A stretch of 64,000 nucleotides of DNA from Sycobia sp. Sy_11 (taxonomy: Eukaryota; Arthropoda; Insecta; Hymenoptera; Epichrysomallidae), in NCBI GenBank assembly GCA_018907035.1, contig JACCIC010000094.1, forward strand, positions 1,919,001-1,983,000. Direction: 5' to 3'. Shown here in pieces: positions 25,193 to 37,100 of this stretch. The notes beneath the pieces were generated by a model that did no database searches, was not told where the DNA came from, and was given only the letters and a program-made list of their open reading frames with translations. The first letter of the stretch is position 1. Each line of letters opens with the position of its first letter. The position numbers and the translations under genes were made by a program.

Positions 25193-28100
25193 TGGTACAA
25201 GCGCGGGTCGCCGTCACTGTCCCGTATGCCTGGCTGCAGGAACCAGGCTGCCGGGCAGAGAGAGGGAGAGAAAGGTAGAGCACGCGCCGACCATCGCCAC
25301 TATCCCGTACGCCTGGCCACAGAGAAGCAGGCTCCCGGACAGAGCGAGAGGGGCGCGTGTCACCGTCGCTGTCCCGTACGCCTGGCTGCAGGAGCCAAGC
25401 TGCTGTGCAGAGAGAGGGAGAGAAAGGTAGAGCGCGCGCGGACCACCGCCACTATCCCGTACACCTGGCCTCCGAGAACCAGGCTGCCGGACAGAGCAAG
25501 AGAGAGGCGCGTGTCACCGTCGTTGTCTCGTACGCCTGGCTGCAGGAGCCAAGCTGCCGGGCAGAGAGAGGGAGAGAAAGGTAGAGCGCGCGCGGACCAC
25601 CGCCACTATCCCGTACATTTGGCCTCCGAGAACCAGGCTGCCGGGCAGAGCAAGAGAGAGGCGCGTGTCACCGTCGCTGTCTCGTACGCCTGGCTGTAGG
25701 AGCCAAGTTGCCGGGCAGAGAGATAGAAAAAGTGAAGGGCGGGCTGTTCTGTACGCCTGGCGGTGGATAGCCAAGCTGCCGGGCAGAGGTGTCGAGAGAA
25801 GTCCCGTACGCTCGGCGAGAGACCAAGCTACCGAGCAAGGAGAGTGGCGCGTGGTGTCGCCGGGATCGGGAGGGAATGTGTCCTTTTCGGCCTCCTCCCG
25901 CACTCTTATATACCATCGACGGACGATAAGTATAAATGCAGAGAGGGGATTGGGTGCACGATGCCACCGTTGAGGCGGGGGGGGGGTCACCGCGTGCGTC
26001 GATGCCCGGGGTTTTTTTGTCCGATCGTTTTTACGGTGGTGACACTATAAAACCGCTCGGGGGATTTCCCGGCGTTTCGAGCCCGCCGCTGCTCCCTCCC
26101 CGACGAGGCGTGTGATGTCGGCGCTGGCTGCGGTGGCCGTTCTCGGCTCGGTGTTGACTGATCGGTGCTCGGCGTTAGCTGTGTTGGTCGTTCTCGGCTC
26201 GGCGTTGGCTGCGTTGGCCGTTCTCGGTTCGGTGTCGGCTGAGTCGGCCGCTCGCTGCTCGGCGTTGGCTTCGATGGCCGTTCTCGGCTCGGCGTCAGCT
26301 GAGTCGACCGCTCGCTGTTCGACGTTGGTTACGGTGGCCGTTCTCGGCTCGGCGTCGGCTGAGTCGGCCACTCGCTGCTCGGCGTTGGCTTAGTTGGCCG
26401 TTCTCGGCTCGGCGTCGGGGTTGGGATTGACCCAGCGGGCGGTTCTCCGGAGGCTGCTGACATGTAACTTGATATCTTCCTGTCTAGGTCGCTCAATCAG
26501 GTAGACGTTTTTCCCAACGACTCCTCGTACCGTGAACGGCCCGACCCACCGAGGGGCTAGGCTGGCATTAAACCTGTCCGCGGCGTTCGAGACCGCGAAG
26601 TTTTTTGTATATACGGCCTCTCCTTCCTCGAGTGCTGTGTTGGGCGTTTCCGACACCTGATCAGGAGGGTCTTGTCTCTGGCGGGCGACATGGATTCTCT
26701 CTTGTGTTGACGGGGCATAGGGAAGATACCATTCTCCTGGGCGGGGTATCGTGCGGCCCAATAACATATAACTGGGAGTTTGCCCTGTACTGGTATTCTG
26801 ACGCATCCTCGCGGCAAACAGGATGGCGGGTAGATGGAGGTCCCAGTCTGTTTGCCGATGGTCGATGCTGATACGGAGGACTTTCTTTATCTCTTGATTC
26901 CGCCTCTCCCTGGGATTGGCTTGCGGATGGTAGGCGGGGGACGTGTAGAGTAATACTCCCCATTTAGTGCACCGCTGCCTCTACGCTGGTCCCCTAAATT
27001 GAGGGCCATTGTCGGTAAACAATACTCGCGGATAACCCCAACGCATAAAAACTTCAGTTTCTAGCCGCACGGCGATAGTAAGGAGCTCGGCGTTCGGTAT
27101 CGCGAATGCCTCCGTCTAACGAAACATGACATCTGTAGCCACGAGAATGTAGCGTTTGCCTCGTGGGGTTCGGGGGTATGCGCCCATAATGTCGACGGCT
27201 ACGGTATCCCATGGGGCGAAGGGTCTTCGTGGTTGCCCTATGCCAGCGGACAGTGGTTTCGATGTCTTGGCTGTAGCGCAGATTTCGCACCCTGCTACCG
27301 CGAGGCGGACGTCTTCCCTCATCCGAGGCCAGAAATACCTTTCCCGAATGGCCCGAAGCGTTTCGTCACCTCCTGGATGCCCGGCGAGGAGGTCTTCGTG
27401 GAAGTACCGGATCACCGCCTGTCTGCAGTAGTAGGGTACGTACAGACGTGGCGGCATTCCATGCTCCAGTACGCAAATGAGCCCATGAGAGTGTCCGATC
27501 CATTGCTCGGACCGTAAATGGCGTTCGATGTCCCCGATATCCGTGATTTCCTCCTTCTGGCCTTCTTCAATAAGCCCCTGAAGTTCCTGAGCTATCGTTG
27601 TTGCCAGACGTGCTTTGGCCCCCCCCCGGCTGTCCTTGTCGAAGTCTGCGCTCGGATTTTCGCTAGGGCAGGGGTTATTAGCCCGCAGGGCTGGTCCTCG
27701 GAGTGGGGGGCAGACTCCGGGGGTAGTAAGTCCTCTAGTTCCCGCCGTTCCTCTTGAAAGACTTCAGGCCCCGGATAGCGCGAGAGAGTGTCAGGGAGTT
27801 CATTGTGCTTCCCAGCGACATGCTCCACCTTGAAGTCGTAACTTTGAGTCCGATCCAGCCATGCGAGTGCCTTGTTATCGGTACGTAGCGTGAAGCGTTC
27901 GTCCTCGAGGTAGTGGCGAAACTTCTTGAGAGCCCAGATTACGGCCAAACACTCCTGCTCGTTACTATGATAGCGATGTTCCGCTGGCGAGAATTTTGCG
28001 CTTGCGTAAGATATTACGCGGCGATTGTCGTTCTCTCCCTTCTGGAACAACACTGCCTCCATTCCCGCTGCACTGGCATCCATCTCTTCCTTTTTTTTTG

Positions 28101-31100
28101 ATAATGCCCCGCGGGAGATAAACAAGCTATCCTAGCTAAGCTTATATTATTTCATTCGACTGTGTTTAATGTACGGGCTGAGGGTGGCGAAGAGAGGGAG
28201 AGGGTGTGGGGGATAAGAGATAGATAGCACGACCCTATCTCTATCCCGCACGGCTGCTCGAGGAGGGCCAGAACTCGATACGGGTGGGAAAAAGAGAGAA
28301 AAGAGAGAGAGAGAAAGAGAGCGAGAGAGAGAGAGAGAAAGGTGGTACAAGCGCGGGTCGCCGTCACTGTCCTGTACGCCTAGCTGCAGGAACCAGGCTG
28401 CCGGGCAGAGAGAGGAAGAGAAGAGGTAGAGCGCGCGCGGACCACCACCACTATCCCGTACGCCTGGCCACAGAGAACCAGGCTGCCGGGCAGAGCGAGA
28501 GAGGCGCGTGTCACCGTCGCTGTCGCGTACGCCTGGCTGCAGGAGCCAAGCTGCCGGGCAGAGAGATAGAGAGAGAGAGAAGGGCGGGCTGTTCCGTACG
28601 CCTGGCGGTGGATAGCCAAGCTGCCGGGCAGAGGTGTTGAGAGAAGTCCCGTACGCTCGGCGAGAGACCAAGCTACCGGGTGAGGAGAGTGGCGCGTGGT
28701 GTCGCCGGGATCGGGAGGGAATGTGTCCTTTTCGGCCTCCTCCCGCACTCTTATATACCATCGACGCACGATAAGTATAAATGCAGAAAGGGGATTGGTT
28801 ACGGTGGTGACACCATAAAACCGCTCGGGGGATTTCCCGGCGTTTCGAGCCCGCCGCTCCTCCCACCCTGACGGGGCGTGTGATGTCGGTGTCGATCGGC
28901 CGAAGCGAGCGACGCTTCGCGCGCGATCTGCGTGCGGGCGTCAATATATAAAATAAACAAATCTATTATAAATAATATAATATATAAGAAAGGTAAAAGA
29001 TTTTCGATAACAGAAAAAAACCCAAAAACACTAACTATTAAAATATAGAATAAAGAATTGATAGAATGAGATAATAATGTAATATAAAACGCTATACAAA
29101 GAATATTTATAGCTTGAGCTTAAAATTAATTCCGACAAAGTGTAAGTATAGAATTATATATATTAGAATTATATATATATATATGCTTTGTAAGATTATT
29201 CTAATGTATAATATTTACAGTGATGTGTGTATAGATGACTTGCCTACAGTGCGATACCTTGCGCTTCGATATATATGTATAAGTGTGGTTTGTTTCGTTT
29301 TTGTTTTAAAGATCTTGCTGTTCGCTTAGTCTTCGCGGTAGATATACTTCCCTTATGAAATGACATGTCCTATTATTACAAAAATCCCTTCAAATTTGTA
29401 ATGTGAAGTATTATTTGCAGTCTTAAAAAGCTTTTTTGGTTTCAATTTATTTCAAAAATAGATAGGGTAATTAAAATAATTAAATCAGGATAAAATATTA
29501 TTCCGAAAATTGCGTCAGTAAAGATATATTGTATATTATTATTTACGAAATACACCTGAAAATATAAAGGAACTGTTCACGAGCGATTGTTTTTAAACTT
29601 GACAGATAACAACGCCAAATAATGTATCTTTCAATTTTGACTCATGGTTTAATAACTAATTTCAGATCATGCACTCGGAAGAGTGCGCCCGCTTCAGCAG
29701 CTGACCATTCACGGCAGCTTAAAAGTCGTCTTGCCTTGTTATATGGGCTCTGGCAATTTATAATATTGGTAATATGTCGGATCTTTTTTTTGTATGTTAT
29801 TTAACGTCGTTCTATTTATGCTTTCAAATACCGACGCTAATCAGCAACGGAAGTCTACGATGTCTTTGTAAATAAAGCACATGTGAATTATTACAGCGTT
29901 GCTTGTGTCAATCGATCGATACCGGGATTTGAACTCGGATCACCAAGTTACTAGTTCTTATCTCTAGCGATCGAGTCATCCTAGTCTTCTTGTCGGATCT
30001 ATACCGGGTGTTTTTTTAATTTTCCACCTGAATATCTCACAAATCGCGGTTCGGGTTGAAAATCGGCAAAATACGCATTCCATGAATTTGTGGGAGGCGA
30101 AAAACTATATAACTAGTTTTTTAGCAAAAATGGACACACTGTCCATATTAGGGTCAACTTGATTTTTTTGGAAGAAAATCTAATTTTTATTTTTGCAACA
30201 AATATTCCATTCCCTTGTGCATTAATTACTAAAAATGATTTACAATTATGACAAAATCTGTAAATGTAAAAAAAACTAAAAGACATGGAATAAGCTGCTT
30301 GACACGTCCGCGTCGTTGATTGTAGTTAATCTTGAAATCGGGCTCACATTGAAGAAATAATTAGCGGATAAAAGTGGAAAATCAAGCCTCGAACATTTAT
30401 GTGGTTTATTTCCAACATAATCAGTAAAAAAACAATTTTAGTTCAAGTTTGTAACCATCCTGGCTCCGCCATTTTGAATTGTGAAAGCTTAATTACAGAA
30501 TCATATTCAGCAATCCCAGAAAACCTTAGAGAAACATTTTTGAAGCTTAGGAAGTCTTCTAAACGTTTTTTTACGAAAAAAAAAAAATTACTGGGCTGGG
30601 ATAACGCCTGGAGGCGTCATGCTCCGATCTGCTAAACTCACTTTTTATAGATAAACGCAGCTTTTGAAATTTCTCCTATCCCGGCACTCTAAAGGTTAAT
30701 TATTTTATCATTAATTGTGAAATATTTATTTCTTTTAAAAATAGATTTTCTTACATTTTTTAAATTCTTTTTCTCAAATGTTTTATAATTTTGTAATTTC
30801 AGAAATACTGCTAAAAAAATTAAACAAATTAAAACTGAAATCCTTGGGCAAAGTAACAATAAATGTTGCTTTTACAATAAAAGAATACGAATATATAATT
30901 TTGTCTTTTGAGATAATTTTAAAGTTACAGCTACAGAACAATTAGCAAAAAATATAATTTACACAATAGATTTGTCTTGTATACGTTATGCATGGGAAAA
31001 AAATTTGAAGTCCATACTATAATAAATTGAAATTTTAAAAAGTATAGAAGGTTTGAATGTATTATACGTTATTAGCTAATGTCAATATGACAGATCTCCC

Positions 31101-34100
31101 CTCATGCCGACTGGCATCGCTAAATGGTAGAAAGCCGTTATTTTTCAGTTGCTTACATTTAAGTTGGGGAGGGGGGTAAGGTATTTAAACTTATTTTTGG
31201 CCTTTTTTTTTATTTTTGTAAATTAATGCTTTATATCTCAAGAATATTGTGTCGAAATTTGAAGTTAATCGGAGCAAAATTGACGAAGTTGTGAGTATTT
31301 GAACATTCATTGCTCCAAGTAGGATTTTTACATGTTCGTAATTCTGCTTGACAATTGTGCGGCGCGCTTACTTGGAAAGCGATTGTTTTGATTTATAAAT
31401 CCTACATTCATTTTTCATTGAAAGCATCTTTTTGGACATTTCTTGTATATTTGAGCCATACAGCCAGTGCATACGTACATCAGGTAGCCTAAAAGCTTGA
31501 ATTTGTTTACTTTCGTACTCGCTCGGTTTCCGGAAATTTTCAACGGTAAATTAATTCTTGCTGTTACTATATATATTTAGTAGCATTAAAAATGCCTCAA
31601 AAAATTACTGGAGAAGATTGAAAAAAAGTCATAAGATTTTGTTTCGACCGAAAAAAATAGAGCTTCCTTATAAGCGTAGAAATGATGAAGCGGAAGCTAA
31701 TTGTGTGTCGCCAACAAAAATTAAAAATAGTCTCCCGGTAGAGATAGTAGAAAATGTCTAAAAAAAATTATAGAATAATAAATTTTATTCTTGTCTTTTC
31801 TACTATTTTCACTTTGTTAAAATGTGTAAAGTGCAATGGAAAAGTTATATTCCAAACACTGAAAAAAGAAGGCCTTGGTTTTAATATCAAAGTTGCATGT
31901 GAAAAGTGTAAACAGCCTCATGACATTCCATCTAGTAAAACAATAGATTCTGGTGTATACGATATCAATTATCGATTTGCTTTTGTAATGCGACTGTTAG
32001 GCTTAGACATAGGTGAATGTAATAAGTTTTGCGGATTAATGGATTTGGCTAGTGCTTTCTTATCGAGACCAACCTCTAACTCATATATGACAAAAATGTT
32101 GGAAACTATAAAAAATGTTTGCGATGCAAAAAACTTCTTCGTTTGCTGCACAAGAAGAGAAGAAAGCAATGTCTAAAACAAATAATGTACAAGAAACGTC
32201 AGAATTAACTGTATCAGGCGACGGAACTTGGAAAATAGAGGTTTCAGTTCGTTATTTGGCGTTGCTTCTCTTATTGGATTTTATACTGGTAAGGTATTTG
32301 ATATTTTTCTAAAAAGTAGTTATTGCCACGATTGTAAGACTTGGGAAAATAAACTGGATTCTGCCGAATACGAAGCATGGTATGAAGAGCATGTGAATAG
32401 CGGGAATTGCAGAGCCAACCATGTCGGACCCTCTGGCAACATGGAGGTATCAGCTATAATCGAAATGTTCAAAAGATCGTTACCAAATTTTGGTGACTTA
32501 AAAACATGCAGTGGCGTTGTTAATGCAAAATCTTATTGTGAAGGTTTTACCATAAATAAAAAAGAGTGCATCGGGCATGTACAAAAGAGAATGGGGGCAC
32601 GTCTGCGTCTGGCAACGTAAATTAGAAATAGAAGGGTAGTTGATACAAAAACCAAGACAGGAAAAATCGTAAAAAGAAAAAGCCTTTCTGTCAAAGGGAT
32701 GTTTAGTGCTAAAATGATAGATAAATTAACGATTTACTATGGACTGGCTATTCGACGTATTTGCGATTCAATTGATAAGATGAAAAATGCAATTTGGGTT
32801 ACTTATTATCACTACAGCTCCACTGACGAAAACCCACAGCACAACAAATGCCCAAGAGGCGGAGGCAGAAAGCTGTAGCTTCAAATGCTCTAAGCTCTTT
32901 TAAACACAGCTATACAACACTTCCTACTGAAGTTCTTAGAGCTATTAGACCCATTCATAAGGACTTGTGTAAAGACGAACTCTTGCAGCGATGGCTTGGA
33001 GATTTCACGCAAAATAATAATGAGAGACTCAATCAGCTAATCTCGAAAACCTCTCCAAAGTCAGTGAGTGGCACCTCTACATTTGTTGAAATTGCAGCTA
33101 ATGTAGCTGCATGTACTTTCAATGAAGGTTCTTTTGCTCTATTAGCCATTATGAACAAGATGCAAATCAGTACACGGTCAGGTTCCTACGAATGGGCGCG
33201 ACAAGTTGACGAGCTGTAAATAAATAGAGCAAAGAAACAAGCGTTACACGACAGTAAAGAAGGAAGAGTTTTACGTAGACAAATACAAAAAAAAGCTTTA
33301 GACCATGTAGACATTTTGCTATATGGACCTAGTATTGATGATTCTATATGAATCTGAAAGAATTATGAAGTTTTATTGTGAATTTTTTAGTTGACAAAAC
33401 TTTTAAGCCGTTTCCTGAAAACTACCATTTTTGAAGTCGGTGTACATCCTCACACAAAATCTACTGAACCGAAGGTTTGAAATTTTGTACAGTACATCTT
33501 TCCATAATTTATCAGGTAACACTGTCGAGTTTTTTGGTTATTTTTATTAATTCTTAATTTTACAGTAACAAAAAATCCGATTTTTTATAGCAAAAAATCG
33601 GATTTTTGACTTTTTAGGGCTACCAAAAATTCTAAATTTAAAAAAAAACTCGACAGCGTTACCTGAGAAAACACCTCCTTTGAAGAATGCACTTTGGTTT
33701 TTACCATTCCGATAATTCTGTGGTGCGGAATCGCGTACACCGCAAAACTACTTTCAGGAGAGTCACTGTCATTCGCTTAATTTTCAATATTTTTCAATGA
33801 AAATTTAGAAAAATATTGTTCAAATGATACATTATCATATGCAAATTGACTGGGTAATCCGGTTCTATCTGTGTCGCGAGAAAAAATTCTTAAATACATG
33901 CCTGTTTTATACCAAATTAACCTTACCCCCCCCCCCCCCAGAACATTCTCAATACATAAATTTTTTACGTATATTTTGAATGTTACCGACAATCGTGTTT
34001 ATGAACTGTCAAGAATTATTACATAATATTTTATTATATGTTGATTTATTTATTAGAAATTAAAAATTATTGATCTTTCATAATTTTATATATAATCAAA

Positions 34101-37100
34101 TAGGTTTATATTTAAAAGAATTTGTCCTTGAAATTTCAAAATCTACTTGCAAGTATATTTCTTGTACAAATTCTTTAAATCGGTCAAACACCTTTTTCAT
34201 TTAATTAATCCAATTTATATCATTGTTATTACATTCCGGGGAAATAGTTGCATTCCAATTTGCATTCAACCTTGTCAAAAATTCATGAATTACTTTTTTT
34301 CTTTTTATTTTCAATAAAGCAATAGTTTCTATTATTTTTATTGTTTTTCATCCTAATATTTTACTTTGCAAAATAAGCACTTTGTTGTAATACAAATATT
34401 ATAAATGTATAAATAAATACAATACAATACAATACAATGTAATTAAATATTACAGAGAATTTTATTAAAATTTTACTTTACATTTTGTATATTAAATGTG
34501 ATAAATCATATTATACTGTTTTCTATAACAATAATTCACAAAATCATAACAAAATTTATTTTTTGGCATTAGTCACTATTTTGGGCTGTCTTTTACTATT
34601 CGACATTTTTGTTTTAATAATTTTACTATTCTTACAGTATCTAAACTAAAATTCCATTCTTCTATCGTGACCTCTACATTTTTGTTAACATTCTCCATTT
34701 CGTGACCGCGAATTTATAAACAATTCTAATAGAAAATACAGCAATTTATTAAATAATTATTAAATATTTATTAAAATTCATTAAATAATATCACATTATT
34801 AACTTCAAATTGATATTATGAAGTTTATAAACAGGCCTACGCTAAAATTCCAACATTAGAAAAGTGAGATATATTTAAATGTACGATAAAGAAAAAAGAA
34901 CTATAACTTTTATTCGCTTTTAAACAATATTATAAGTAACCCGATAGAAAAAGGATTTTTAAAACGAAGAGCGAAAAGTACAACGTATATTTAAAACTGT
35001 ACACTTTTTTCAATAAATAACACTTTTATTTTATTCATTGACTTTTTTTAAATAATTAAAATACAATTTTTTATGTCGAAATGTTGGCCTTATTACCTAC
35101 ATAAAACATAGCGTGTTTTCTATTTTTTCTATTAGGTGTACAAATAAGTTTCCGCCGTTTTGAAAAGATGGCGCCACCGATAAGAAAACATCGAAATTGT
35201 CAGCTGTAAAAAGTCGTATAGTATATGTTGACATTTGGAAACAGTATAACCTCTTAACACCTCTGAGCTTTTGCTAGCATCACTTAGTTTTCATCGTGTT
35301 AAGATGTCAAGCTTTGAGCCAAGCATTTAAAGCAGTCTGCAGCTGAAGCACATCGGTAACTCATAGAAGCATATGGTGATGTTAATTTGAGTGAGAGAAG
35401 TTGTTGGGAGTGGTCCCAAAAATTTAAAAATCGTGATTTTTACGTGGAGAACAAAAGAGAAACACGCAGTGGAAGGCCCAAAATGAATGGTGACACAGAA
35501 TTGGAAGCTTTACTGGAGGAAGATCTGTGCCAAACGCTAGAAGAATTTGCACAAGAGTTAGGAGTGACTCAGCAAGCTTTTTTACAACGTCTCAAAACCC
35601 TGGATATGGTCCAAAAGCAAGGCAATTGGGTTCCTTACGAACTGAAGTTAAGAGACGTTGAGCGTCACTTATTCGCTTGCGAACAATTGCTTCAAAGGCA
35701 AAATCGCAAAGGCTTTTCACATCGAATCGTGACGGAAGACGAAACGTGGATTCACTACGATAACCCAAAGCCTAGGAAGTCATGGAATAAGCCCGGGCAT
35801 GCCTCTTATTCGATTACCAAGCCTAAAATTCATAGCAAGAAGCTAATGCTGTGCATTCGGTGGGATCAGCTTGGAGTAATCTATTACGAACTACTCCAAT
35901 ACAATTAAACCGTCACCGGAGAACGTTACCAGCGACAGCCGGTGCAATTGAGCCGAGCATTGAAGATTAAACGTCCACAATATGCCAAAGGCACGATAAA
36001 GTCATTTATCAGCATGAGGACGCTCGGCCACATGTTGCGAAAATCGTAAAGGAAACGTTAGAAGCATTAAATTAGGACGTCCTACCCCACCCGCCGTATT
36101 CACCAGACATTGCTCCCTCAGATTACCACCTATTCCGGTCGATGACTCATGGTCTGGCTGAGCAATACTTTACTTCTTCCGAAGAATTGAAAAAATGGAT
36201 CGATTGATGTATCGTCTTAAAAGACGACCAATTTGTTAGGCGGGGTATCAACTTACTGCCCGACAGATGGTCAAAAGTAGTAGAAAGTGATGGGCAATAT
36301 TTTGAATGACATTATTTGTACCTTTTGTACAATAAATTCTTATTTTTTTATAAAAAAAAACGGCGGAAACTTATTTGTACACTCAATACAAAACTAATTT
36401 CTTTAGAACTGAACATATTGTATGACATTTGCGTATGTTGGTTGTTATAAAATAGTACATTTCTTACCGAGTATGGAAAGGCTTAAGTTAGGAAACGAGA
36501 GGTTTGCGGCCCGAGGCGAAGACGAGGGTTGTAACGAGGTTCGTAAAAAAGCTTTTTCGTACTAGGTAAGGACTATATTTTTCCTCGTGAGAACCGGAAT
36601 CAAGCGGTGAAGGTGCGATTTGTAGGTTAGAATCAGGAAAAATATTTTTTGTGTTCCAATCAAATTACTTCATAGGGTTTGAGTACAATTTTTGAAATAT
36701 TGAAAGGATAATGTAACCAACCCAAATTCGACCTTCATCCACCCAATCGAATCTATATTTATTTTTCTTCTCTTAACCAATTGTCGAAAAGTGGTTATAT
36801 TCAAGAGCTGAAGAGACCTCTTGTAAAATTCTTCTTATAAAAAACTTATGCTTATAAAAAATAAGAAACTTCTACTTATAAAAAATAAGTATATAAAACT
36901 TAAAATGGCCAGAGTGGAACAATACGAAGTCGTGAAGGGGCTAGATCCGGCGAGTAGGGAGCGGAGGGGGTGAACAATTGATCGCATGCCGTTTTTGGTC
37001 AAAAACTGCTTTACGGTGAGAGTGGTGTCATGTCGCCTATGACAAGGCGAGGGACAAATTTGTCCGCAACTTTTTGCATGAACAAATCTTTTCTGAACTG

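Larger units (their letters stand above)
24942..28889 (-). mobile_element. Internally deleted Ty3/Gypsy-type LTR retrotransposon
   Basis: Long direct repeats at 24942-26121 and 28091-28889 bracket a minus-strand pol fragment encoding RNase H, an HHCC zinc finger and integrase. The order on the minus strand is LTR, RNase H, integrase, C-terminal repeats, LTR. Gag, protease and reverse transcriptase are missing: RNase H starts within about ten bases of the upstream repeat. Nonsense codons also interrupt the integrase. Exact LTR ends and target-site duplication are unclear, because the similarity runs slightly past the most likely TG...CA ends. Confidence 0.85.
31165..33940 (+). mobile_element. 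Broken Mutator-like transposase element
   Basis: A decayed transposase of the Mutator-like type common in arthropod genomes occupies 31591-33351. G-tract phrases sit outside it in inverted orientation: GGGGAGGGGGGTAAGGTAT at 31165-31184 and its near reverse complement ACCTTACCCCCCC at about 33919-33939. If these are the terminal repeats, the element is about 2.8 kb. Target-site duplications were not identified. Confidence 0.6.

Noticed and set aside
25226..25990. Long frames on both strands in the LTR array
   Set aside because: Created by tandem units without stops; they repeat the same peptide and are not a gene.
29914..29990. Functional tRNA gene
   Set aside because: The T-arm is good, but I cannot fold a convincing acceptor stem or anticodon arm.
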